Assembly (NCBI GenBank): GCA_937996765.1
Contig: CALKUG010000482.1
Coordinates: 1 to 9,061, forward strand
Direction of reading: 5' to 3'
Length of the DNA stretch: 9,061 nucleotides
From: an uncultured Ignavibacteria bacterium
GTDB lineage: Bacteria > Bacteroidota > Ignavibacteria > Ignavibacteriales > Ignavibacteriaceae
Made by a program: the position numbers and the translations under genes. Numbering within the stretch: position 1 is the stretch's first letter; every line of letters begins with the position of its first letter. The notes under the pieces are model-generated. The model worked only from the letters and a program-made list of their open reading frames with translations, made no database searches and was not told the DNA's origin. Below, in pieces: positions 1 through 5,981 of the stretch.

Positions 1-1
1 T

Positions 2-163
2 ACGGCTTTCTTCTATCCTTGTAAAAAAGGTGTTGATAGTATTTCCACGATCAAAAAAGTTTTAGAAAACAGATTGGATCCCTCGATTAATCTGCGCATT
101 ACGGATTTAGATATGGCAAACAATGCCTACTACCTTATTCCAAAAAACAGTTTAATTGCATAG
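2..163 (+). CDS. 3' end of an unidentified protein (partial)
   Basis: An open frame enters from the left edge and runs for 53 codons to a TAG at 161-163. The visible tail begins TAFFYPCKKGVDSIS and ends YYLIPKNSLIA; it has one Cys, several Lys and no membrane segment. I do not recognise the family and assign no function. The stop codon overlaps the Shine-Dalgarno sequence of the next gene (AGGAGG at 162-167), so it is almost certainly co-transcribed and probably translationally coupled with the NifX-like gene downstream. That context makes a role in the same metal-related operon possible, but this is only inference from position. Confidence 0.6.
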   Translation, partial: TAFFYPCKKGVDSISTIKKVLENRLDPSINLRITDLDMANNAYYLIPKNSLIA

Positions 164-167
164 GAGG
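162..167 (+). promoter_or_regulatory. Strong Shine-Dalgarno site of the NifX-like gene
   Basis: AGGAGG ends five bases before the ATG at 173 and overlaps the TAG stop of the upstream gene. It fixes the start of the NifX-like gene and indicates coupled translation. Confidence 0.8.
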
Positions 168-172
168 CAACA

Positions 173-580
173 ATGATTGTAGCAATTCCCTCAAATATTT
201 CTGATGAAAATGAATTGGTTGTTTCCGGACATTTCAGCGGAAGTAAGTTTATTGAAATGTACGAGTTTGATGAAAACATGCATCAAATAAGTATTAAAGT
301 TATTGAAAACAGCGTGTATGGCGAACATACTGGCCAATGCAAATTGCCGGGACTGATGAAGCGTTTTAGTGCAAATGTGGTGATTACCGGAGGAATCGGG
401 AAACGTGCTCGTTCCATTTTAGAAGCCTCGGGCATTAAAGTGTATCAGTCCCAAGCTATTACCAATGCGGAAGCAATTGAACGCTTCCTTAAAGATGAGT
501 TGGAGCTTTGCTCTGATTGTGAACATCACGGTGACCACCACCATCATCACGAAGGTCATCATCACCATCATACTCACTAA
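173..580 (+). CDS. NifX/NifB-type dinitrogenase iron-molybdenum cofactor family protein with Cys/His-rich tail
   Basis: A small cytoplasmic protein of 135 residues. Residues 1-110 look like the dinitrogenase Fe-Mo cofactor-binding fold (NifX/NafY/NifB C-terminal type): an N-terminal IVAIPS strand, the GHFSGSKFIEMY motif (19-30), a CKLPGLMK segment (56-63) and VVITGGIGKRA (69-79). No nitrogenase genes are nearby, so this is one of the many stand-alone members whose function is mostly unknown. The distinctive part is the tail: CSDC at 113-116, then 13 histidines in the last 20 residues, a likely soft/transition-metal-binding extension. The downstream exporter carries the same CSDC-plus-His signature in a loop, so a metallochaperone or metal-buffer role for that exporter is a reasonable inference. 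The start is set by a strong AGGAGG five bases upstream. Confidence 0.85.
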   Translation: MIVAIPSNISDENELVVSGHFSGSKFIEMYEFDENMHQISIKVIENSVYGEHTGQCKLPGLMKRFSANVVITGGIGKRARSILEASGIKVYQSQAITNAEAIERFLKDELELCSDCEHHGDHHHHHEGHHHHHTH

Positions 581-601
581 TAGTTTCTTTCCCGAATCCA
601 T

Positions 602-616
602 TGCAACTATGTTGCA
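602..616 (+). repeat. Short dyad TGCAAC-TAT-GTTGCA before the exporter gene
   Basis: A perfect 6-bp inverted repeat (TGCAAC, 602-607; GTTGCA, 611-616) around TAT lies in the 74-bp gap between the NifX-like gene and the preferred exporter start. It has no U-tract, so it is not an ordinary terminator. It could be an operator for a dimeric regulator or a small mRNA hairpin. Chance cannot be excluded at this length. Confidence 0.35.
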
Positions 617-654
617 TCTAATAGCATAGAGTTAGGTCAATGTTAGGATTGCAG

Positions 655-1494
655 ATGGATAAGGTACTCCAAATAACACTCGAGGCCGTGAAAATCACGG
701 CCTTGGTGTTAATTATGATGATTGTTGTTGATATTATCAATGTTCGCACAAAGGGGAAGCTTCAAAAAATACTTCGCGATGCCAATGCCTTTAAACAATA
801 TGTAGTTGCTTCACTTTTGGGTGCGGCCCCGGGTTGTTTTGGTTCGTTTGCAGGTGTTTCCATGTATATGCACGGATTTTTAAGTTTTGGCGCTCTTACC
901 GGATTGATGTTTGCAACGGCAGGAGATGAGCAATTTATAATGCTTGCCATGTTCCCCAAAACTGCTCTGATAATGTTTGGAATCTTGTTTGTTCTCGGCA
1001 TTGCCGTAGGATACATAACCGATGTAATTGTAAAAAAATACAAAATAAAAGTTTGCTCCGATTGCACAACAACATTGTATCATGAGCATGAGCATGGAGC
1101 AAAACACTATTGGAAAGAACACGTACTCAATCATATCGTCAAAAAACACTTACTTAAAACATTCCTATGGACAGCAGGCGCAATGCTTGTGCTTGAACTG
1201 GGATTGCAGTTTGTGGATTTAGAAGCATTTACACGCGATAATGTGTTTTTAATGCTTTTGCTTGCTGCGGTTATAGGGTTTATACCTGAATCGGGTCCCC
1301 ACTTAATTTTTGTAATGATGTATGCCAATGGGTTGATTCCCTTTTCGGTTTTATTCACCAGTTCCATTGTTCAAGATGGTCATGGAATGCTTCCTTTATT
1401 GGCACACTCGGTGAGAGATTCGGTTACCATTAAAGCATTTAATTTGGTTTTTGGTCTCACATTAGGTATTATTCTCTACTTAATTGGTTTTTAA
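655..1494 (+). CDS. Predicted heavy-metal exporter, ArsP_2/DUF2899 family (putative arsenic/manganese efflux)
   Basis: A polytopic inner-membrane protein of 279 residues resembling the 'putative 10TM heavy-metal exporter' family annotated as arsenic efflux or putative manganese transporter; the true substrate is not shown by sequence. The two halves carry related motifs: GAAPGCFGSFAGVSMYMHG, SFGALTGLMF and GDE in the first, and GFIPESGPHLIFVMMYANG, PFSVLF and QDGHGM in the second, so an internal duplication is likely. Between them lies a soluble loop with CSDC (about 134-137) and HEHEHG, a probable metal-binding site matching the tail of the upstream NifX-like protein. I chose the ATG at 655 because AGGA sits six bases before it; an ATG at 640, five residues longer, has only a weak, close AGG. 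The thioesterase gene follows after 23 bp, probably in the same transcript. Confidence 0.8.
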   Translation: MDKVLQITLEAVKITALVLIMMIVVDIINVRTKGKLQKILRDANAFKQYVVASLLGAAPGCFGSFAGVSMYMHGFLSFGALTGLMFATAGDEQFIMLAMFPKTALIMFGILFVLGIAVGYITDVIVKKYKIKVCSDCTTTLYHEHEHGAKHYWKEHVLNHIVKKHLLKTFLWTAGAMLVLELGLQFVDLEAFTRDNVFLMLLLAAVIGFIPESGPHLIFVMMYANGLIPFSVLFTSSIVQDGHGMLPLLAHSVRDSVTIKAFNLVFGLTLGIILYLIGF

Positions 1495-1517
1495 TAGTTG
1501 TTTAACAGAGGACTATT

Positions 1518-1910
1518 TTGGTCAGCATCGAATTAGATTTAACAGTAAGAACTTACGATATAGATATAGCAGGGCATGTAAACAATGTTGTGTTTGTTCG
1601 TTGGCTTGAAGATGCGAGGGTGGAGCTTTTTAATAAGTTACGCAGTATTGCCGAACTGATGCAGGAGGGTTTATTTCCTGTAGTAACAAAAACAGAAATT
1701 CAATACAAACGCCAAATTAAATTAAACGATGAGTGTAGAATACTTATGCGGTTAGATTCCATTAGGCATTCGCTCATGTTCCTTGTGGCAGAAGTATATG
1801 TAGGTGATTCGCTTTGCGCTAAAGCCACACAACAATGTGCAATAATAGATTTGAACACCAATGTTATTAAACGAGTTACGCTCGAGGATTCTTTTAGAAT
1901 CCTACCGTAA
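1518..1910 (+). CDS. Acyl-CoA thioesterase, hotdog fold (4HBT/YbgC-like)
   Basis: A cytoplasmic protein of 130 residues, the usual length for a single-hotdog 4-hydroxybenzoyl-CoA thioesterase-type enzyme that hydrolyses acyl-CoA or acyl-ACP thioesters. The signature is plain: R11-T-Y-D-I-D-I-A-G-H-V-N-N (11-23), with the likely catalytic Asp16, followed by the conserved W.E.AR segment (about 29-35). The substrate cannot be read from sequence. The start is TTG at 1518, supported by AGAGGA ending five bases upstream; no ATG lies in a suitable place. It follows the metal exporter by 23 bp and may simply ride in its operon. Its last 17 bases overlap the 3' end of the convergent minus-strand gene. 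Confidence 0.85.
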   Translation: MVSIELDLTVRTYDIDIAGHVNNVVFVRWLEDARVELFNKLRSIAELMQEGLFPVVTKTEIQYKRQIKLNDECRILMRLDSIRHSLMFLVAEVYVGDSLCAKATQQCAIIDLNTNVIKRVTLEDSFRILP

Positions 1911-1911
1911 C
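1875..1911. terminator. Hairpin across the convergent stop codons (candidate bidirectional terminator)
   Basis: An outer stem GTTACG (1875-1880) pairs with CGTAAC (1906-1911), and an inner stem AGGATTC (1885-1891) pairs with GAATCCT (1897-1903) around the loop TTTTA. Both stop codons fall inside: the minus-strand TAA is in the loop, and the plus-strand TAA is in the outer arm. There is no strong U-tract on either side, so it is not a canonical intrinsic terminator. A role in ending two head-on transcripts is inferred from its position. Confidence 0.45.
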
Positions 1912-2625
1912 GTGCATTTGCATTGAACCGCTATCGCCGGGGAATGCGGGAGCATAATTAAACAAAATACCTAATTCTTCTGTTTTCGGTTCTAACGATT
2001 TATTGTGGGAGTTCACTATTCGCACCGCATTGATAATACTCGCTACACGATTAAGAATCATAGCACCGGTAATATAACTTAAACTGTTTTCAGCATTTTT
2101 ACTTGCTACCCAACTTCCGCGATAGGTTTGGCGTTGTTGCTGCGAATCCCAATTCCAATAATGTGTTGCGGGGTCGTACATAGCAGTAAATCTGCCACGG
2201 AAAGCCATCTCATCGTTATATTGATTTACAGAAGTGTAATTACCAACATTTGCAAAAAAATCAGCGTCTTTGTTTGCCGTATTTACTCCGCCGTTTGCGG
2301 CAGCGTAAGATTTGTAATTGTCTTCCTGCCACGAAGTGTAGTAGTTGGTGGCAATGTAGCCAAGCCAAAGCACAACTTCACCACCGGTAAAATACTTACC
2401 CGAATTAAAATTACCACCGTACAATTCACCCATTCCCGGTAGTAGTGCAGAATATAAAATTGCCAAAGGCACCGACTTTTTACCTGCTACAGGAACAGGT
2501 TGAGCGTCATCGGTATCGATTTGGGGTATGAGGGTTGATTGTTGTATGTCTAACTGTAAACTCCGCATTTCTTGGGCAGAGGTTAATACAACAAATCCAA
2601 AAAGAAAAATCATTAAAAACTTCAT
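1894..2625 (-). CDS. Secreted DUF5683-like protein, function unknown
   Basis: A 243-residue protein with an N-terminal signal peptide (about 1-17, MKFLMIFLFGFVVLTSA, then QE). The mature part has a hydrophobic segment SVPLAILYSALLPGMGELYGG (about 51-71), reminiscent of the 'LPGxGqxYnG' motif of DUF5683-type proteins frequent in FCB bacteria. It continues with an aromatic-rich middle (YYTSW, THYWNWD, about 95-160), a second hydrophobic stretch (about 182-205) and a C-terminal Phe, all consistent with an envelope-associated protein. No enzymatic motif is visible. I chose the ATG at 2625 rather than an in-frame start 42 bases further upstream because it begins a clean signal peptide, and because it overlaps the mtaB stop as TAATG with GGAAG seven bases upstream. 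The family match is from memory of the motif, so it is moderate. Confidence 0.65.
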   Translation of the reverse strand: MKFLMIFLFGFVVLTSAQEMRSLQLDIQQSTLIPQIDTDDAQPVPVAGKKSVPLAILYSALLPGMGELYGGNFNSGKYFTGGEVVLWLGYIATNYYTSWQEDNYKSYAAANGGVNTANKDADFFANVGNYTSVNQYNDEMAFRGRFTAMYDPATHYWNWDSQQQRQTYRGSWVASKNAENSLSYITGAMILNRVASIINAVRIVNSHNKSLEPKTEELGILFNYAPAFPGDSGSMQMHVTVGF

Positions 2626-3965
2626 TACATTGCTTCCGAAATAGGTGATGAAACGGCGCCAAAACAAATTGTGCCATCGGTTTCTGTAATATGTATTGGA
2701 ACAATAGTGTTAGAAAATTGATCGTCGTAGGGTAGCGAAACCCTTACGTAATTGGAACTGAATCCGCGTATATCCAAACTTTTACTTTCACCCTCGAACA
2801 GCACTTCGTGAAGTGCACCAATTTGCGAGGTGTAAAAGTTTTCTTTTTTCCGCTCGCTTAACTCACGAAGCAGGGCATTGCGTTTTCGGCGTTTGTTCAC
2901 ATCTACGGGGTCGGGCATACTGATTGCTTTAGTATCGGGACGCTCAGAATACGTAAATGCATGGAGATAGGAAACAGGTAGCTCTTCGAGCAGGTGGTAC
3001 GTTTCCATAAAATCATCATCGGTTTCACCAGGGAACCCAACAATAACATCCACTCCAATACCTGCATCAGGGATATGATTTTTAACACGATGGATAAGTT
3101 CTCTGTAGTCCTCAGCTCTATACCTGCGTTGCATAAGTTTCAAAATTTTTGTGGAACCACTTTGCAACGGAATATGAAAATGATTGCAAAGTTTAGGTGA
3201 GCTTGCGGTCAGTTCTATAATTTCATCCGTAAGTAGGTTGGGCTCTATGGAGCTGATGCGAATTCTAAACTCACCGGGGATTTCGATAATGCGTTTTAGC
3301 AGTTCGTAGAGATTAGTATCAAAATTTTTACCGTAATCACCAACATTTACGCCGGTGAGGATAATCTCTTTATAGCCCTGTTCAACAAGAGAACGGAATC
3401 CTGATACAACGGAATCAGGGTCGAGTGAGCGACTGTAACCTCGCGCTTTGGGTATGGTGCAAAACGAGCATTTGTAATCGCAGCCATCCTGAATTTTGTA
3501 GTAGGCACGTGTGCGGCTATCGCCTTCGCCTGAAGATGCAACTCCAAACTGATCGGTAAGCGACTCGAACGGCGAAACAAAAATACAAGCAAGCTCTTTT
3601 TTATGAACATCTTGAATGTATTCTTTTATCTTAAATTTTTCGCTGCTACCCAGAACTAAATCAACCCCTTCAATCTCTGCGATTTGTTCGGGGCGCAACT
3701 GGGCATAACAGCCCGTTACAATTACAAAAGCATTGGGATTGTTACGCAATACTCTGCGCACAATTTGGCGACATTCTTTTTCAGCGTTTTCGGTAACCGT
3801 GCAAGTATTAAGCACAAAAACATCGGCATGGGTATCAAAATCAACAATGCTATACCCCTCATTAAGGAATTGTTTCCCAATGGTTGAGGTTTCGCTAAAG
3901 TTTAATTTGCAACCCAAGGTGTGCAATGCAACTGTTCCGGTATGTTGTATCGTATCGTTTATCAT
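2625..3965 (-). CDS. mtaB: tRNA (N6-L-threonylcarbamoyladenosine(37)-C2)-methylthiotransferase MtaB
   Basis: A radical-SAM methylthiotransferase that converts t6A37 to ms2t6A37 in ANN-decoding tRNAs, using two [4Fe-4S] clusters. The N-terminal MTTase domain has its three cluster cysteines in C19-K-L-N, N-T-C55-T-V-T and G-C86-Y-A. The radical-SAM domain carries C162xxxC166xxC169 (CDYKCSFC), and the last 70 or so residues fit a TRAM-like RNA-binding domain. The HTLGCKLN opening and 446-residue length fit MtaB better than MiaB or RimO. A GTG at 4001 would add 12 residues, but an exact TAnnTTTG promoter box lies just downstream of it, so the ATG at 3965 is preferred. The stop overlaps the next gene's ATG (TAATG), indicating translational coupling with the secreted protein. 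Confidence 0.88.
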   Translation of the reverse strand: MINDTIQHTGTVALHTLGCKLNFSETSTIGKQFLNEGYSIVDFDTHADVFVLNTCTVTENAEKECRQIVRRVLRNNPNAFVIVTGCYAQLRPEQIAEIEGVDLVLGSSEKFKIKEYIQDVHKKELACIFVSPFESLTDQFGVASSGEGDSRTRAYYKIQDGCDYKCSFCTIPKARGYSRSLDPDSVVSGFRSLVEQGYKEIILTGVNVGDYGKNFDTNLYELLKRIIEIPGEFRIRISSIEPNLLTDEIIELTASSPKLCNHFHIPLQSGSTKILKLMQRRYRAEDYRELIHRVKNHIPDAGIGVDVIVGFPGETDDDFMETYHLLEELPVSYLHAFTYSERPDTKAISMPDPVDVNKRRKRNALLRELSERKKENFYTSQIGALHEVLFEGESKSLDIRGFSSNYVRVSLPYDDQFSNTIVPIHITETDGTICFGAVSSPISEAM

Positions 3966-3990
3966 CACATAATTTACATTTTCCAAACCA

Positions 3991-3998
3991 CAAATGTA
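3991..3998 (-). promoter_or_regulatory. Bacteroidetes-type -7 box for mtaB (TACATTTG)
   Basis: Read on the minus strand, TACATTTG matches TAnnTTTG exactly and sits 25 bases before the preferred mtaB ATG. No good TTTG -33 box is seen at the expected distance, so the promoter is partial evidence only. If it is used, transcription would begin near 3985, after the alternative GTG at 4001. Confidence 0.45.
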
Positions 3999-4059
3999 CA
4001 CATTTAAGCGGAAATTGAGTAGGGTGGTATACCGTTAGGTGGTGCAAAAAGGGATGCAT

Positions 4060-4094
4060 AAAAAAACAAAGCCGCTTTACAGCAGCTTTGTTTT
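4060..4094 (-). terminator. Intrinsic terminator after the minus-strand Spy-like gene
   Basis: A perfect 10-bp stem (AAAACAAAGC at 4063-4072 with GCTTTGTTTT at 4085-4094) continues past one mismatch with three more pairs (GCT/AGC) to a TTAC loop. On the minus strand the stem runs straight into a run of seven T (4066-4060), the classical form for transcription coming from the Spy-like gene, whose stop is about 50 bases upstream. It separates that gene from mtaB. Confidence 0.8.
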
Positions 4095-4143
4095 CACTAA
4101 TCAGAGGGAGATATTGTTGTGTTGTTTTCTTTAAAGGGAATTT

Positions 4144-4638
4144 TTAGCGTTTGCCGGGACGGCCTTTAGGACCGCGATCATTACAATCATCACAACCTTC
4201 GCCTCCGCGCATACCTTTTTCTCTGCGTTCGCCCATTTTGCTAAGAAATTCTTTTTTCTGTTCTGGGGTAAGTACATCGAGTACATCCATAAAATGGTTG
4301 TCGTTTGCTTTACGAATTTGTTCGTGTTGAGCGGTCACGGCAGCACTGAGTTCATTATACTTTGCACGTTCTACATTACCGGCTTTAAGATACTCATGCA
4401 TAGCATCTCTGCGTTTTTGCATTTCGATACGCATATTGTCCATTGAGTCGTGATGCTTATCGCGGAGAGCTTCAAGTTTTTGCTCTTGGTCTGTGGTGAG
4501 CTTTAACTCTTTCATAATGCGTGGGTGCATTATGCCTTTACGTGGGCCCTTATCGCCACCGCGAGGTTGAGCGACTACATAAACGCTTCCTACAAGGAAG
4601 AGAGCAACTATTGCGAGTATTGCAACTGTCTTTTTCAT
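4144..4638 (-). CDS. Spy/CpxP-family periplasmic protein (LTxxQ repeats, His/Cys-bearing)
   Basis: A 164-residue protein with a signal peptide (about 1-23, ending VVA before QP) and a helical, highly charged mature part. Two LTxxQ-type motifs, LTTDQ (47-51) and LTPEQ (123-127), define the Spy/CpxP/ZraP/CnrX group of periplasmic chaperones and metal sensors. Unlike its paralogue at 5978-6436 it carries potential metal ligands: His at about 38, 62, 63, 81, 105 and 115, plus a C-terminal CDDC (149-152). It ends RGPKGRPGKR, sharing RGPKGR with the other Spy protein. The ATG has AAAGGA eight bases upstream. The gene is transcribed away from the ECF sigma operon across a shared control region and ends in a strong terminator, so it is probably a target of that sigma factor. 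Whether it is a chaperone or a metal buffer is not decided. Confidence 0.8.
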   Translation of the reverse strand: MKKTVAILAIVALFLVGSVYVVAQPRGGDKGPRKGIMHPRIMKELKLTTDQEQKLEALRDKHHDSMDNMRIEMQKRRDAMHEYLKAGNVERAKYNELSAAVTAQHEQIRKANDNHFMDVLDVLTPEQKKEFLSKMGERREKGMRGGEGCDDCNDRGPKGRPGKR

Positions 4639-4692
4639 GGTGTTTATCCTTTTTCTTTGTTGTGTAATAATTTTTTCTGATTTTGGTGGTTG

Positions 4693-4791
4693 GACATCAG
4701 CCGATTAGAAAAAGGTTTAAACACTCTCCAAAAATATTTTTATTTTTTCCACCAAGCAGGAGTTTTAAACCTTTTATTACGAGCCGATGTC
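4693..4791. promoter_or_regulatory. Bipartite inverted repeat between the divergent Spy and ECF sigma genes
   Basis: The left arm (4693-4729) and right arm (4759-4791) share GACATC plus AAAAGGTTTAAA in inverted orientation: GACATC at 4693-4698 and its complement at 4786-4791, and AAAAGGTTTAAA at 4710-4721 and its complement at 4764-4775. The spacers between the two blocks are 11 and 10 bases, and a short CTCC end block is partly shared too. The arms face each other across an AT-rich 29-base centre. The most economical reading is two copies of one promoter element, one firing toward each gene and probably recognised by the ECF sigma factor itself. A dyad operator or an mRNA hairpin are alternatives. 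The right arm includes the first candidate sigma start codon (4787). Confidence 0.55.
4729..4736 (-). promoter_or_regulatory. TAnnTTTG-type -7 box for the minus-strand Spy gene
   Basis: TATTTTTG on the minus strand matches the Bacteroidetes primary-sigma -7 box exactly and lies about 90 bases upstream of the Spy ATG. Only a TTG 16 bases further upstream could serve as -33 box, which is short. In an AT-rich loop this could be chance. Confidence 0.3.
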
Positions 4792-5362
4792 AAAACAAAC
4801 GACAATATATAAGTGTATGAAAGAAAGTACAGAAGAAGATAAAATTCTTGTCCAGGAGTTTATTGATGGCAAGGAAGAAGCATTCAATCGGCTGATGATC
4901 AAATACCAACGCAAAGTGTATTCGATAGCCCGGAAAATGCTTGGCGACCATGATGAAGCAAATGATGTTTCGCAGGAAGTGTTCCTTGTAGTTTATAATA
5001 AGCTCAAAGGGTTCAGATTTGAATCTTCATTTTACACATGGATATATAGAATTACAGTAACTCGCTCATTAAACGCAATTAAGAAAAACAAGCTGCGGCG
5101 GTTTTTTGGATTTGGGAACGATAATCAACCTGAAATCCGAACCGAAGAAGGAGTTACCGGAGCAATGGAAAGCAAGGAAGAGTTTGCAAAATTGGAAAAA
5201 TCGTTGCAAAAGCTACCTGCAAAACAACGAGAGGTTTTTATTTTGCGTCACTTTGAAGAACTCTCGTACGAAGAAATTTCACAAATAACACAAACATCTG
5301 TTGGTGCATTGAAGGCAAACTACTTTCATGCATTTAACAAGATTGAACAGTTAATGAGGTAA
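4787..5362 (+). CDS. RNA polymerase sigma factor, sigma-70 family, ECF subfamily
   Basis: An ECF sigma factor of up to 191 residues. The sigma2 region spans about 20-100 (LVQEFIDGKEEAFNRLM, ARKMLGDHDEANDVSQEVF, then YTWIYRITVTRSLN), with the usual DVSQEVF region 2.2 motif. A short linker leads to sigma4 at about 133-190 (LPAKQREVFILRHFEELSYEEIS, then the helix-turn-helix VGALKANYFHAFNKI). There is no extra C-terminal domain. The start is uncertain: the ATG at 4787 has only a weak GAG before it and lies inside the inverted repeat; a second ATG at 4817 gives 181 residues and also lacks a clear Shine-Dalgarno site. The putative anti-sigma gene follows after 4 bp, with GAGG overlapping this gene's end. 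The gene is probably autoregulated through the upstream inverted repeat and held inactive at the membrane by its partner. Confidence 0.88.
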   Translation: MSKQTTIYKCMKESTEEDKILVQEFIDGKEEAFNRLMIKYQRKVYSIARKMLGDHDEANDVSQEVFLVVYNKLKGFRFESSFYTWIYRITVTRSLNAIKKNKLRRFFGFGNDNQPEIRTEEGVTGAMESKEEFAKLEKSLQKLPAKQREVFILRHFEELSYEEISQITQTSVGALKANYFHAFNKIEQLMR

Positions 5363-5366
5363 GACG

Positions 5367-5981
5367 ATGGATAGAAAAACATTGTTTATTGGATATTTGG
5401 ATAATTCGTTAACTCCCGCTCAGAGCAGGGAAGTTGAACAGTTACTAACTACCGACGGCAACGCGCGGAGCGAGATGGATGCATTGCGTGCGCGGTTTAA
5501 TGCGATTAAAAAATACTCGCCGGAGCCCGCTAACAATTCAAGTGAAGTAAATGACTTTTACGTTTCGCAGCTTATGGAAGTGCGTAAGAAGATCGAAAAA
5601 CAACCTGCAACGTTACAAATACCTTTCAGAGCTGGCTTAACCTTTGCAGCAACACTGATTGCAGTATTGTTTTTTACTTTGCCACAAATGAACACTTCCG
5701 AAACTCCGATAACAGTAAGTGAAGTTAGGGTTTTTGAAGAAGTTGCTGCACCAAGTATGCTTACCTTTGAAAATGAGGTGAGTTATTCCTCAACCGTGGA
5801 TGCGGTGGCGTTACAGGAGTCGCTTCCTGAAATAAACAATTTAATAGCAGAGCACTTAGGTGCCGATGCAGTAAAAGAAGCTGCATACCACTCGGAATAC
5901 AGCTCGGCGCAGGATTTATTAGCAGAACTTTCGGATGAGGAAATTGTGCTCCTCGCCGATAACTTGGAGATACAACAATGA
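5367..5981 (+). CDS. Putative membrane-anchored anti-sigma factor
   Basis: A single-pass protein of 204 residues. The cytoplasmic N-terminus (about 1-85) opens with FIGYLDNSLTPAQSREVEQL, the helix pattern seen at the start of many anti-sigma domains, but has no HxxxCxxC zinc motif; the protein contains no cysteine. One transmembrane helix lies at about 87-105. The periplasmic part (106-204) is acidic and ends in a helix SAQDLLAELSDEEIVLLADNL. No family profile can be run here; the assignment rests on this topology and on its place 4 bp after an ECF sigma gene. It overlaps the following Spy-like gene by ATGA, so the three are co-translated. The likely role is to hold the sigma factor at the inner membrane and release it on an envelope signal, perhaps relayed by the Spy-like protein. 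Confidence 0.7.
   Translation: MDRKTLFIGYLDNSLTPAQSREVEQLLTTDGNARSEMDALRARFNAIKKYSPEPANNSSEVNDFYVSQLMEVRKKIEKQPATLQIPFRAGLTFAATLIAVLFFTLPQMNTSETPITVSEVRVFEEVAAPSMLTFENEVSYSSTVDAVALQESLPEINNLIAEHLGADAVKEAAYHSEYSSAQDLLAELSDEEIVLLADNLEIQQ

Noticed and set aside
524..578. CAT/CAC triplet repeats as a microsatellite or CRISPR-like repeat
   Set aside because: They encode the His-rich tail of the NifX-like protein with mixed codons and no regular unit; no array structure.
173..580. Evidence for nitrogen fixation
   Set aside because: The NifX/NifB-type fold alone is common in non-diazotrophs, and no nif structural or assembly gene is in the window.
419..601. Minus-strand ORF opposite the NifX-like gene
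   Set aside because: A shadow of the His codons on the other strand, with no recognisable protein features.
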